Positions 39,301 to 50,360 of a stretch of DNA of 64,000 bases are shown here, in pieces. The notes beneath the pieces were generated by a model. That model ran no database searches, had not been told where the DNA came from, and was given only the letters and a program-made list of their open reading frames with translations. Origin of the DNA: Methanobacterium sp. Lineage in GTDB: Archaea; Methanobacteriota; Methanobacteria; Methanobacteriales; Methanobacteriaceae. How positions within the stretch are numbered: the stretch's first letter is position 1; every line of letters begins with the position of its first letter. The position numbers and the translations under genes are program-made. The DNA is taken from contig PLXT01000077.1 in NCBI GenBank assembly GCA_003151535.1, positions 25,538-89,537 on the forward strand, given 5' to 3'.

Positions 39301-39765
39301 GTGTTAAAAATTAAAAGTTCCAAGTTGTTTCTTAAACTTAAAAGAGATATTAAAAAATATCAATCAAAAGTTTCATCAAATGAGGGATTATTGAATAAAG
39401 AGAATAATTCTCCGATGAATATTATCTCTAAATATAATCTGGAAAATTTTAATGAGATTATGGGATCAGAATTTAAAGGAAATGATGATGAAATTGATGG
39501 GAAGGAGTTAGAAGATTTTAAACTGAGTATAGATCATTATTTCAGTTTATATGCACCAGATGATGAAGAATTTAGGGAGTTTATAAAGATAATATCATTG
39601 TACTTAACTTATATTGCAAAAAAACCGTTACATCCGCCGGGAATTATTTTTTCAAATGGATCAAAAGTTTATCGAAGTGAGGGATCCTATGTTTGTACCG
39701 GAAAAAATATTTTTATTAAAGATGAACTTTCCCTTTGTAGATACTGTGTTGCAAATAATCCTTAA
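39301..39765 (+). CDS. DUF2115 (UPF0305) family protein
   Basis: 154 residues from GTG 39301, 13 bases after cbiE. The C-terminal half is diagnostic: DEEFREFIKIISLYLTYIAK, KPLHPPGIIFSNGSKVYRSE and the ending IKDELSLCRYCVANNP with a CxxC pair. The N-terminal 80 residues are charged and helical. Small cytoplasmic proteins of this family are restricted to methanogens and relatives. No reaction is assigned. Cotranscription with cbiE is likely. Confidence 0.8.
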   Translation: MLKIKSSKLFLKLKRDIKKYQSKVSSNEGLLNKENNSPMNIISKYNLENFNEIMGSEFKGNDDEIDGKELEDFKLSIDHYFSLYAPDDEEFREFIKIISLYLTYIAKKPLHPPGIIFSNGSKVYRSEGSYVCTGKNIFIKDELSLCRYCVANNP

Positions 39766-39846
39766 AAATAGATTTAATAAAAATAATTTCGGATAAGAAG
39801 TCTAATTAAATAAAAAAATTAAAATAAAGGATTTAAAAATCCTTAC

Positions 39847-41229
<1,383 letters not shown>

Positions 41230-42048
41230 ATGCAAGAAGAAACAATTAACATTCCAAGAATAGATCAGGAAAAAACTGTTAGATCAATATCTAGTTTTAT
41301 TGATGAAAAGGTGAAGGAATCCCAAACATCAGGGGTTGTTATTGGCCTTAGTGGCGGATTGGACTCGTCAACAACAGCATATCTATGTGCTAAAACCATT
41401 ACAAATGATCATATATTGGGAATTATAATGCCCACAGTTACAACACCTCCAAAGGATGTTGAAGATGCAATAATCGTTGCGGAGGCTCTTGGAATTGAAT
41501 ATGAGATCATTCATGTTGACGATCTAATCGCCCCATTTACTGATCTATGCATCCATACAAGGGATAAAAGAAATTCAGATCATAGAGATATTGCAAATGC
41601 TAATCTTAAAGCCAGAATAAGAATGATGATATTGTATTACCATGCTAATGATCTCAATCGACTTGTAGTGGGTACAGGAAATAGAACAGAGCTTCTTGTT
41701 GGTTATTTTACCAAATACGGTGATGGTGGTGTTGATATGTTACCTATTGGTGATCTTTATAAGACCGAGGTTAGGATGTTAGCATCAAAAATAGGAGTGC
41801 CCCTAGAAATAATCAACAAACCTCCAACAGCGGGTTTATGGGCTGGTCAAACAGATGAAGAGGAATTAGGGATAACATATGAACTTTTAGATAAAATATT
41901 ATATTTAATGATTGATAAAAATTTGGATGACAAGGAAGTTGCACAAAAACTTGGAATACCATTTACAGAGGTTTTAAGAATAAAAATGAAGATAAATAAC
42001 TCTCTACACAAATCTGAACCAGCACATTCTCCAGGATTACGAAAATAA
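41230..42048 (+). CDS. nadE: NAD+ synthetase (ammonia-dependent)
   Basis: 272 residues, the short single-domain form without glutaminase. The PP-loop SGGLDSSTTAYLCAKTI (44-60) binds ATP. IMPTVTTPPKDVEDA, ANLKARIRMMILYYHAND, VVGTGNRTELLVGYFTKYGD and TEVRMLASKIGVPLEIINKP with AGLWAGQTDEEELGI complete the family signature. It makes NAD+ from deamido-NAD+ and ammonia. cutA follows after 31 bases on the same strand. Confidence 0.95.
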   Translation: MQEETINIPRIDQEKTVRSISSFIDEKVKESQTSGVVIGLSGGLDSSTTAYLCAKTITNDHILGIIMPTVTTPPKDVEDAIIVAEALGIEYEIIHVDDLIAPFTDLCIHTRDKRNSDHRDIANANLKARIRMMILYYHANDLNRLVVGTGNRTELLVGYFTKYGDGGVDMLPIGDLYKTEVRMLASKIGVPLEIINKPPTAGLWAGQTDEEELGITYELLDKILYLMIDKNLDDKEVAQKLGIPFTEVLRIKMKINNSLHKSEPAHSPGLRK

Positions 42049-42079
42049 TGAATTTTTTCCTAAAAAGGGTTGTGTTATA

Positions 42080-42394
42080 ATGTATTCTATAGTTTATATA
42101 ACGACTTCAGGGATTTCAGAATCGAAAGAAATAGCTAAAAGGCTCCTGGAAGCTAAACTAGCTTGTTGTATTAATATAATTCCTTCTGTAGAATCGATGT
42201 ATTTGTGGAAAGGCAAAATTGAGGAAGATTCAGAGTCTATAATGGTTGTTAAAACTATGTCTACACTTGTTGATGAAGTTATTAAGACGGTGGAATACAT
42301 TCACAGTTATGAAACTCCGTGTATACTTGAAATAACTGTTAATAAAGGATCAAACAATTATTTAAAATGGATGGAAACAGAACTACTCTACTAA
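42080..42394 (+). CDS. cutA: CutA divalent-ion tolerance protein
   Basis: 104 residues, usual length. Family features: VYITTSGISESKEIAKRLLE at the start, AKLACCINIIPSVESMYLWK with the conserved CxNI and W, EDSESIMVVKTMSTLVDEVI, and SYETPCILEITVNKGSNNYLKWM. The trimeric protein is linked with copper tolerance, though its reaction is not settled. nadE precedes it closely. Confidence 0.93.
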   Translation: MYSIVYITTSGISESKEIAKRLLEAKLACCINIIPSVESMYLWKGKIEEDSESIMVVKTMSTLVDEVIKTVEYIHSYETPCILEITVNKGSNNYLKWMETELLY

Positions 42395-42580
42395 AAGTGT
42401 AGTTACTAATTTGAGATATCATATACCAACAACTATTAAAAAAGATAATTTTCATTGTTTTAATACGACTTATAACGGGTTATCTTCAAATTATTTATTT
42501 ATAAATATGCAAAATATTTCTTATATCGAAATTGTTAATCATAACTAAAATTATTTAAGTTTTATTCTGGGGTGATCATT

Positions 42581-45457
42581 TTGACAGACATTAAAGTTGA
42601 AGAGAAATGGCAGAGGAAATGGCAGGAATCCAACATATTTCCGTCGGATCCAAATAATAAAAAGAAAATATTTGTGACAGTCGCATACCCATATCCTAGT
42701 GGTGCAATGCATATAGGACATGGAAGAACCTACACCGTTCCAGATGTATATGCTCGTTTTAAAAGAATGCAAGGTTATAATGTTCTTTTCCCTATGGCAT
42801 GGCATGTAACAGGAGCACCAGTTGTTGGGATAGCTAAGCGAATCAAAAGGCATGATCCATGGACAATGGATATTTACAAAAATATTCACAAAGTACCTGA
42901 AGAAGAGATTGAAAAATTCACAGATCCGAATTACATTGTTGAATATTTCAGCACAGAATATCATGATGTTATGACACGAATGGGTTATACAATAGATTGG
43001 AGGAGGGAGTTTAAGACTCTGGATCCCCATTATCAAAAATTCATTGAATGGCAGTTCAGAAAATTAAAAGCAAAGGGCCTAGTGCGAATAGGAGAGCACC
43101 CTGTTAAATACTGTCCTGAATGCGAAAATCCAGTGGGAGATCATGATCTTCTCGAAGGTGAAGGAGTTGGAATAAATGAACTCACACTTGTGAAGTTTGA
43201 ATTAGAAGGAGAATATTTAGTTGCAGCCACATTCCGTCCTGAAACACTATTTGCAGCCACAAATCTTTGGTTAAATCCTGATTCAGAATATATTAGAGTA
43301 AAGATAGATAATGAAATATGGATAATGGCTAAGAACGCTTATGACAATATTTTCAACCAGAAGAAAGACATTTCTATTGAATCAGGAATAAATGCCCAGA
43401 ATTTAATAGGCAAACAAGTTAAAAATCCATTAACCGGGGCTGAACATATAATTCTTCCTGCACCGTTCGTTGATCCAGAATATGGTACGGGTGTAGTTTA
43501 TTCTGTGCCAGGACATGCTCCTGCAGATCTAATAGCACTCATAGACCTTAAAAAGGATGAAAAAGAACTCGAAAAATACAAAATAATGGAAGAAGTTCAA
43601 TCCATACAGGCCATTGGCATGATAAAACTCGAAGGTTACGGTGAGATACCTGCTGAGGATATGATCAAGAAGTTAGAAGTCAAGAATCAAAACGATCCAA
43701 ATCTCAAGGAAGCTACAAATGAAATATACAAGCTTGAACATGCAAAGGGTATTATGGACAAGAATACTGGAGAGTATCAGGGTCTTAAGGTTGTTGATGC
43801 AAGAGATAAAATAATCAAACTATTATTAGATTCTAAAAAAGGAGATATACTCTTTGAATTTGCTGAAAGACCAGTTATTTGCAGATGCGGAACTAAATGC
43901 GTAGTAAAAATATTGGATGATCAGTGGTTCCTAAAATACTCAGACGAACATTGGAAGGAAACAACCTATCAATGTCTTGAGGGTATGAAAATAATTCCTG
44001 AGGAAGTGAGGGCTAACTTCAAATATTACATTGGATGGCTTCAAGACTGGGCATGTTCAAGAAGAATCGGACTAGGAACTCTACTGCCTTGGAATAAAGA
44101 CTGGTTAATAGAACCTTTAAGTGATTCAACAATATATATGGCATATTACACTATTGCAAAGTATATGAAGAATATAGATCCTGAAGATCTTAATGATCAG
44201 TTCTTTGATGAGATATTCTTAGGGTTAAAATCAGATTCAGAAAATCCATACAATATAAGCCCAGAACTAACCAAAGAAATGAAAGATGAATTTAATTATT
44301 GGTATCCATTAGACTGGAGACTATCAGCCAAGGATCTGGTTGGTAACCACCTTTCATTCCACATATTCCATCATTCAGCCATATTCCCCCGGAATAAATG
44401 GCCTCGAGGTATAGTTGTATTTGGAATGGGTCTTTTAGAAGGTAATAAAATGTCTTCATCAAAGGGTAATATAGTGATGCTTGAAGATGCAATCGAAACC
44501 TATGGTTCGGATGTCATTAGACTATTCTTAATGTCATCTGCAGAACCTTGGCAAGATTTTGATTGGAGAGAAAATGAAGTAAAGGGTATAAGCAAAAGAT
44601 TAGACCGGTTCTTTGAATTTTCCGAACGCGTTGAAAAGATGTATGGCTCTAAGATATGTCTCGAAGATCATAAAACAGTCCCAAATGTAAAAAAACCTAT
44701 AAATAAATGGATGATTGCACAAGTCAATATGAGAATAAAGGAAGCTACAGAAGCTTTAGAAGGATTTCAAACAAGAAAAGCTCTCCAAGATTCATTTTTC
44801 CTTTTTAAGAAGGATATTGATCATTTCTTTTATAGGATAGAACATGAAACAGAGGATGAAAATGCAATGAGTGAGATTGCAGATGTTATGGTATATGTTT
44901 TAGGAATATGGATTCGATTAATGGTTCCGTTCGTGCCACATGGATGTGAAGAACTATGGGAAAAACACGGTGGTAGTGGGTTAGTATCAACTACTGAGTG
45001 GCCCCAATATGATATTGATCTCATGGACGAGAAGGTTCAGAAGGGTGAAGAGATAGTCCATGGATTATCTCAAGACATTAACGAGATAAAAAAGGTTATT
45101 AGCATAAAGCCCAACAAAATCCATGTTTATGTAGCACCTGAATGGAAATGGAAACTTTTCGATATTGCAAATAAAATTGGCAAGCCAGATATTGGAAAAA
45201 TAATGCAAGAAGCCATAAAACAGAATGTTCACGACAACAAAAAAGAAATTGCAGAGCTTGCAAAGAAGATAGGAAGAGAAATGACCAAGATCAAGTATAT
45301 TGGCAAGATCGATGAGTACTCAACATTGAACAATTCAATCGAGTTCTTGTGTGGAGAAGCAGATGCTAAAGTCATTATCTACGATAAACCAACCTACGAT
45401 CCACAAGGCAAATCGCGTAATGCAATGCCATACAAACCTGCAATATTCATAGAATGA
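42581..45457 (+). CDS. leuS: leucyl-tRNA synthetase
   Basis: 958 residues from TTG 42581, with GGGGTGA six bases upstream; a GTG three codons earlier is less likely. HIGH motif [19 protein letters not shown] (about 42-60 of the product), the CP1 editing domain (about 180-400, with [13 protein letters not shown] and [11 protein letters not shown]), the KMSKS-like [14 protein letters not shown] near 620, and the anticodon-binding C-terminal part. It follows the archaeal/eukaryotic form, where the editing domain is inserted after the zinc region. Length is normal. Confidence 0.95.
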   Translation: MTDIKVEEKWQRKWQESNIFPSDPNNKKKIFVTVAYPYPSGAMHIGHGRTYTVPDVYARFKRMQGYNVLFPMAWHVTGAPVVGIAKRIKRHDPWTMDIYKNIHKVPEEEIEKFTDPNYIVEYFSTEYHDVMTRMGYTIDWRREFKTLDPHYQKFIEWQFRKLKAKGLVRIGEHPVKYCPECENPVGDHDLLEGEGVGINELTLVKFELEGEYLVAATFRPETLFAATNLWLNPDSEYIRVKIDNEIWIMAKNAYDNIFNQKKDISIESGINAQNLIGKQVKNPLTGAEHIILPAPFVDPEYGTGVVYSVPGHAPADLIALIDLKKDEKELEKYKIMEEVQSIQAIGMIKLEGYGEIPAEDMIKKLEVKNQNDPNLKEATNEIYKLEHAKGIMDKNTGEYQGLKVVDARDKIIKLLLDSKKGDILFEFAERPVICRCGTKCVVKILDDQWFLKYSDEHWKETTYQCLEGMKIIPEEVRANFKYYIGWLQDWACSRRIGLGTLLPWNKDWLIEPLSDSTIYMAYYTIAKYMKNIDPEDLNDQFFDEIFLGLKSDSENPYNISPELTKEMKDEFNYWYPLDWRLSAKDLVGNHLSFHIFHHSAIFPRNKWPRGIVVFGMGLLEGNKMSSSKGNIVMLEDAIETYGSDVIRLFLMSSAEPWQDFDWRENEVKGISKRLDRFFEFSERVEKMYGSKICLEDHKTVPNVKKPINKWMIAQVNMRIKEATEALEGFQTRKALQDSFFLFKKDIDHFFYRIEHETEDENAMSEIADVMVYVLGIWIRLMVPFVPHGCEELWEKHGGSGLVSTTEWPQYDIDLMDEKVQKGEEIVHGLSQDINEIKKVISIKPNKIHVYVAPEWKWKLFDIANKIGKPDIGKIMQEAIKQNVHDNKKEIAELAKKIGREMTKIKYIGKIDEYSTLNNSIEFLCGEADAKVIIYDKPTYDPQGKSRNAMPYKPAIFIE

Positions 45458-45501
45458 AGTTGCATCTCTCTTTTTTTTAATTATTTTTTTAGGTGAATAA
45501 G

Positions 45502-45990
45502 TTGCAAATAAAACGCATGGAAGAGGAAGATCTCGAAGAAATTATTAGGATAGATGAATCAACATTTAAACGTCCAGAACCACGATCAATTAAAAATTTA
45601 AGCGCCCTCAGAATGTCTGATCCTGAAGGATGTTTTGTTTTAAGGGATGAAAGTAAAATTGTAGGTTACAACTACTCTAAAACCATGGGCAATGAAGGAT
45701 ATTTAGGGCCACTCGGGATAATGCAGAGTTACCAAAATAGGGGATTAGGAAAAGCTTTAATTTCAAAAAGCACAGATTATCTGATTAAAAATTGTAATGT
45801 GATTGGCCTGGAAGTTCTCCCTGAAAATGGAAATGTTATAGGGCTCTATCAACGGATGGGATTCACACCTGGATTTCCTTCATATCTTTTCCAGATATCA
45901 GAAGAATTTAAAATAAAAAAAATAGATTTAAGCGATCTATATGTTACAAATGCCAGTAAAATTTCTCCTCAAAATATGATACAATTTTAG
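45502..45990 (+). CDS. GNAT acetyltransferase, first part of a frameshifted protein
   Basis: 162 residues from TTG 45502 (LQIKRMEEEDLEEIIRIDES), with AGGTGA five bases upstream. GNAT core: GYNYSKTMGNEGYLGPLGIM, SYQNRGLGKALISKS (CoA-binding R/QxxGxG/A), GLEVLPENGNVIGLYQRMGF. It ends early at TAG 45988 with VTNASKISPQNMIQF. The next frame continues the same protein without a proper start, so a one-base deletion near 45971-45974 (four A where five are expected) has split it. The intact protein would be about 308 residues. This may be a true mutation or a sequencing error. Confidence 0.8.
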   Translation: MQIKRMEEEDLEEIIRIDESTFKRPEPRSIKNLSALRMSDPEGCFVLRDESKIVGYNYSKTMGNEGYLGPLGIMQSYQNRGLGKALISKSTDYLIKNCNVIGLEVLPENGNVIGLYQRMGFTPGFPSYLFQISEEFKIKKIDLSDLYVTNASKISPQNMIQF

Positions 45991-46409
45991 ACGGTATTGA
46001 AAAGTGGATTAATAGTTCCTATAATGGGTTGAGTTTTAGAAATGATCTAGATGCTACATTTGAATTGGATGGAGATATTCTAGTAGCATTCAATGGAGAT
46101 AATCCTGCGGGATTTTTAGCATATTCTCAAAATCTAATCCCTACTGTATGGGGAGCTGTGGATAGCAGTATTAAGGATTATAAGCTTCAAAAAGAGATTA
46201 TTGAATCATTAATACTCCAGTTCGATGAGTTAAATGGATTTGAGGATGTAATTATTCAGATCAATTCAATGTACAATGTACTTGTAGATATTCTATTTGA
46301 AATGGGATTCAAACTTAAAAGAAGTATTAATAGGATGTATTATAATGGTTTTGAAGGACGTGGGTTTAAGCGAAGCAATCAGTTATTAATGAGACCGTGG
46401 AGAGGATAA
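45972..46409 (+). pseudogene. second half of the frameshifted GNAT-family protein
   Basis: Frame open from 45960 to 46409, reading KYDTILDGIEKWINSSYNGL at the start and LAYSQNLIPTVWGAVDSS in the middle, ending RGFKRSNQLLMRPWRG. It lacks a ribosome site and any ATG before 46060; the only start candidate, TTG 46029, has none. The shape (FLAYSQNLIPT..., EMGFKLKRSINRM) resembles a second, degenerate acetyltransferase domain, as in two-domain GNAT proteins. Confidence 0.65.
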
Positions 46410-46419
46410 TAAAAATTAA

Positions 46420-47205
46420 TTATTTATTTTCACTCTTCAAAAAGTTCTTTAGAACACCGATTCCTTCAACCTCAACTTCTACAATTTCTCCAACATTCAT
46501 TGACCCTACACCAGGTGGTGTTCCAGTGGAGATCATATCTCCGGCTTTTAATGTCATAATATCAGATATAAATTCAACCAATTCGTAGACATCAAAAATC
46601 ATATTTTTAGTATTAGAATTTTGTTTCAACTTTGAATTAAGTCTCAATGATATATTCTGATGCATGGGATCTAATTCCGTTTCAATACACGGCCCTATGG
46701 GGGCAAATGTATCGAAACTTTTAGCTCTCGTCCACTGAATATCTTTTCTCTGTAAGTCACGAGCAGTAACATCATTTATGACTGTGTAACCGCCAATATG
46801 GTCCAATGCATCTTTGGCACTTACACGATGTGTTTCTTTTGAAATAACTATCCCCAATTCTGCTTCATAATCTACTTGTGATGAACTCTTTGGATAAATT
46901 ATATTATCACAATGTCCAATGGCTGCAGTTGAAGGTTTTATGAATATAATAGGCTCTTCAGGAATCTCCATATCAAGTTCTTTTGCATGATCAGTGTAAT
47001 TTAGACCAACACAAACTATTTTGGAAGGTAAAGTAGGAACACCTACATTTACTTCTCCAATATTATAAGTCCCTAAACTTTCAAATTTATCAATATTAGG
47101 AGATTTTATGGCATCAATCATTGAAGAATTAATTTCCGTAATTTCTTTTCCTTTTAAAACTCCGATTTTATCCCTATTCTCTGTTTTAAAACTGATTAAT
47201 TTCAT
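46420..47205 (-). CDS. fumarylacetoacetate hydrolase (FAH) family protein
   Basis: 261 residues. Metal-binding FAH core: KIVCVGLNYTDHAKELDMEI (about 60-80), IIFIKPSTAAIGHCDNI, SQVDYEAELGIVISKETHRV (Glu-Glu ligands), INDVTARDLQRKDIQWTRAK, DTFAPIGPCIETE and STGTPPGVGSMNVGEIVEVE at the end. Family members act on acylpyruvates, oxaloacetate or hydroxyhexadienedioates. Which one is not clear here. hisG lies 30 bases upstream on the same strand, so cotranscription is likely. Confidence 0.88.
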   Translation of the reverse strand: MKLISFKTENRDKIGVLKGKEITEINSSMIDAIKSPNIDKFESLGTYNIGEVNVGVPTLPSKIVCVGLNYTDHAKELDMEIPEEPIIFIKPSTAAIGHCDNIIYPKSSSQVDYEAELGIVISKETHRVSAKDALDHIGGYTVINDVTARDLQRKDIQWTRAKSFDTFAPIGPCIETELDPMHQNISLRLNSKLKQNSNTKNMIFDVYELVEFISDIMTLKAGDMISTGTPPGVGSMNVGEIVEVEVEGIGVLKNFLKSENK

Positions 47206-47235
47206 TGAAATTACTCCATTAAAGTTGGCATATTC

Positions 47236-48096
47236 CTAGATTATCCTTTCTATTGGTACCACTAAAATATCACGTGCACCTATTTTCTTTAGATGATTCA
47301 CAAGATTAAATACCTCTTTTTCATTAACAACTGCATGTACAGCAACAATATCTTTATCTGAAAGCACATTTGAAACTGTAGGGCCTGTTAATCCCGGCAT
47401 GGCCATTTTTATTTCATCTAAGAATTTTTTCTCAACGTTCATCATGACAAGTTTTTTGCCCTCTGCATCTAAAACTCCTTTAATACCCGTTCTAATGGCC
47501 TCTATTTTTTCATTATTATCCTTATAACTTTTTTTATTTGCTATGAGTTTTATGGAGCTTTCAAGGATTGTATCGATGATCTTGAGATGATTCATTTTTA
47601 AAGTGGTGCCGGTACTGGTTAGATCTGCAATGATATCTGCTACTCCAATAAAAGGTGCTATCTCTGTTGACCCGCTTAATTCCACTATCTTGGCGTTTAT
47701 ACCATTAGTTTTGAGGTACCTTTTGGTTAAATTGGGAAATTCAGTTGCAACCAATGCACCATCTGCAATGTCTCCTAGCTTATCGATAGGTGAATCATCA
47801 GGAACTGCTAAAACAAGTTTTGCGCTTCCAAAATTAAGATCTTCCAGTATTTCAACCGATGCACTGTTTTCTTCTATGAGATCGAGACCTGTCATCCCAA
47901 TATCTGCTGCACCGTCTGCAACGAATTCAGGAATATCGGCAGCTCTTGTAAACATAACACTTATTTCATCATCATAGGTCTCTGAAAAGAGCCTTCTGTT
48001 GGCAGTATCCTTTACTCCAATTCCTGCTTTGCCCAGAAGCTTGACCGCAGGTTCGCTGATCCTTCCTTTGGAAGGCAGTGCTATTCTTATCTGCAT
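47236..48096 (-). CDS. hisG: ATP phosphoribosyltransferase (long form)
   Basis: 286 residues. The catalytic part has RIALPSKGRISEPAVKLLGK at the start, FVADGAADIGMTGLDLIEEN, LVLAVPDDSPIDKLGD, ATEFPNLTKRYLKTNG, AKIVELSGSTEIAPFIGVAD and ADLTSTGTTLKMNHL, the phosphate-binding loop. The C-terminal 75 residues form the ACT-like regulatory domain of HisG-L, for feedback by histidine. It starts histidine synthesis. The ribosome site AGGAGG precedes the ATG. FAH-family gene follows. Confidence 0.95.
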   Translation of the reverse strand: MQIRIALPSKGRISEPAVKLLGKAGIGVKDTANRRLFSETYDDEISVMFTRAADIPEFVADGAADIGMTGLDLIEENSASVEILEDLNFGSAKLVLAVPDDSPIDKLGDIADGALVATEFPNLTKRYLKTNGINAKIVELSGSTEIAPFIGVADIIADLTSTGTTLKMNHLKIIDTILESSIKLIANKKSYKDNNEKIEAIRTGIKGVLDAEGKKLVMMNVEKKFLDEIKMAMPGLTGPTVSNVLSDKDIVAVHAVVNEKEVFNLVNHLKKIGARDILVVPIERII

Positions 48097-48216
48097 TAAA
48101 AATCCTCCTATTAAAAATGTTTAAATCTTGATTTGGTACAAATTATTTGATAATATTCTAAAATTTGAACTGTTAGATATTTATGTTCTTCCCTCAATTC
48201 ATATATTGGTGTGAAC

Positions 48217-49509
48217 ATGGAAAGTAAAAACATTCTTATAAAAGATGCTACAATCATCTCTAATGAAATTAAAAAAGGCTCATTACTAATACAAAACGAT
48301 AAAATAGTTGAAATATCAAAGAAATTAGGTGAAAATGATGCGGATGAAGTTATAAATGCATCAGATAAAATTTTAATACCCGGATTGGTCAATACTCACA
48401 CTCACCTTTCAATGACGCTTATGAGGGGTCTTGCAGATGATATGCCATTAGATACATGGTTAAACAACTATATATGGCCTGTTGAAGCAGAACTAAACCC
48501 TGAATACTGTTATGCCGGAGCTCTTGTTGCCTGTGCAGAAATGATCAAATCAGGCACAACATGCTTCAATGACATGTATTTCTTCATGGATCATGTTGCA
48601 AGAGCAGTAGACGATGCAGGACTTCGAGGAATAATATCTCACGGTATGATAGATTTTGGGGATGAGGAAAAGCGAAGAAAAGAGTTTAAAGAATCTATAA
48701 GAATAATAAAAAAATGTCATAATACTGGGGATGGTAGGATCCAAGTCGCATTTGGACCACACTCACCCTACACATGTTCACAAGAATTATTAAGCGAAGT
48801 CAAAAGAGAGGCTGCCAAATATGGGGTAAGGATACATATACATGTTTCTGAAACTCAAAAAGAAGTTTCTGACATTTTAGAAGCACATGGAAAGCGTCCA
48901 TTTGAATATTTAGACGAAATAGGATTTTTAGGAAGCGAAGTAACAGCAGCACATGCAGTGTGGTTATCCAAGAATGAAATAGACATAATCAAACAAAGTG
49001 ATGTTAAACTTTCTCACAATCCTTCAAGCAACATGAAACTATCATCTGGAGTTTCTCCAATCTCAGAACTTCTTCGTAAAGAACTATGTGTTTCAATAGG
49101 TACAGATGGACCTGCATCTAACAACAACATGGACATGTTTGAAGAAATGAAAATGACAGCACTACTTCAGAAGGTAACAACAATGGATCCAACTGTTTTA
49201 AAAGCAGAAGAAGTTTTTAAAATGGCTACAATTAATGGAGCTAACTCTTTAGGACTCGAAGACCAAGTTGGTAGTATTGAAGTAGGGAAAAAGGCTGATA
49301 TTACCATTATCGATGCAAGATCTCCTCAACTCACACCTTTTAGAAATCCAATTTCCCATATTGTTTATTCTGCAAACGGGGGTAATGTCGATACAGTGAT
49401 ATGTAACGGTGAGATCCTCATGAAGAATAGGGAACTTACAACACTTGATGAAAGTATGATACTCGAAGCTGCACAAAATGCATCAGAAGAACTTTTATCA
49501 AAAAAATAG
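48217..49509 (+). CDS. dadD: 5'-deoxyadenosine deaminase (amidohydrolase)
   Basis: 430 residues from ATG 48217 (MESKNILIKDATIIS); GTG two codons before is possible. Amidohydrolase metal motifs: NTHTHLSMTLMRGLADDMP (His-x-His), GPHSPYTCSQELL, RIHIHVSETQKEV, VTAAHAVWLS and SIGTDGPASNNNMDMFEEM (metal Asp). These fit the MtaD/DadD group, which deaminates 5'-deoxyadenosine, S-adenosylhomocysteine and related adenosines. In methanogens DadD recycles the 5'-deoxyadenosine made by radical SAM enzymes. TadA-like guanine deaminase is less likely. Confidence 0.88.
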   Translation: MESKNILIKDATIISNEIKKGSLLIQNDKIVEISKKLGENDADEVINASDKILIPGLVNTHTHLSMTLMRGLADDMPLDTWLNNYIWPVEAELNPEYCYAGALVACAEMIKSGTTCFNDMYFFMDHVARAVDDAGLRGIISHGMIDFGDEEKRRKEFKESIRIIKKCHNTGDGRIQVAFGPHSPYTCSQELLSEVKREAAKYGVRIHIHVSETQKEVSDILEAHGKRPFEYLDEIGFLGSEVTAAHAVWLSKNEIDIIKQSDVKLSHNPSSNMKLSSGVSPISELLRKELCVSIGTDGPASNNNMDMFEEMKMTALLQKVTTMDPTVLKAEEVFKMATINGANSLGLEDQVGSIEVGKKADITIIDARSPQLTPFRNPISHIVYSANGGNVDTVICNGEILMKNRELTTLDESMILEAAQNASEELLSKK

Positions 49510-49554
49510 ATATTTTTACTGCGTATTCAATTTTAACTTATTATGAGGCATATT

Positions 49555-50241
49555 ATGGATAGATTGGTACTATTTGATATTGATAAAACGTTGCTTGTTG
49601 GTTCAACAGTTCATTACACTGCTCTAAAAAATGCATTATCCGAAGTTTATGGGATAGAAAACCCTCCACCTGTAAAGAATATGCAGGGAATGACTGATCT
49701 TAAGATCATATGCGAAACTCTTTTACAAGAAAATATCGACATAAAAACTATTAAATCCAGATTAGAACAATGTATGGAAATAATGTATCTAAAATATAGC
49801 GATGCACTCCAAAAACAAGATCTGTACGTACTTGAAGGAGTTAAAGAACTTCTTGAAAATCTCCAAATAGTTGGTATACCTATGGGTTTAGTAACTGGCA
49901 ATATGGAGGCCATTGCATGGTTGAAACTGCAAAAAGTAGGATTGAACAAATATTTCCATTTTGGTGGTTTTGGTGATAAGATCGTAAAAAGAAGTGGACT
50001 GGTTAAAAATGCAATTAAAGCATCTGAACAAACTCTTGGGAAGCTGAATACCGAAAACATATTCCTAATTGGAGACACACCTAGGGACATTGTCGGAGGT
50101 CAGAAAGTAGGTGTTAAAACTATTGGAGTCGCAACTGGAGACTTTTCAGAGGAAGAACTCGCTCAAGCAGGGGCTGATTTTATAGTGAAGGATCTTAAAG
50201 ACTCAGAAAAGGTACTTAAAATTATCCTGGAATTTAAATAA
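49555..50241 (+). CDS. HAD-family phosphatase (phosphoglycolate phosphatase-like)
   Basis: 228 residues from ATG 49555 (MDRLVLFDIDKTLLVGSTVH); a second ATG four codons upstream lacks a ribosome site while TGAGG lies just before the chosen one. HAD motif I FDIDKTLL, motif II MGLVTGNM, motif IV IFLIGDTPRDIVGG. The cap helices occupy about 20-100. It resembles PGP/beta-phosphoglucomutase-like subfamily I. Substrate not clear. Confidence 0.85.
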   Translation: MDRLVLFDIDKTLLVGSTVHYTALKNALSEVYGIENPPPVKNMQGMTDLKIICETLLQENIDIKTIKSRLEQCMEIMYLKYSDALQKQDLYVLEGVKELLENLQIVGIPMGLVTGNMEAIAWLKLQKVGLNKYFHFGGFGDKIVKRSGLVKNAIKASEQTLGKLNTENIFLIGDTPRDIVGGQKVGVKTIGVATGDFSEEELAQAGADFIVKDLKDSEKVLKIILEFK

Positions 50242-50360
50242 TTGTTTTTTTAATCATATTTTCCATTAATTACAATGATAATCAATTTTTAATATTTTAT
50301 TCTTGATGGGAATCATATTTTATCCAAGGAGTAACATAATACATTTAAAGGAAGGAAAAT

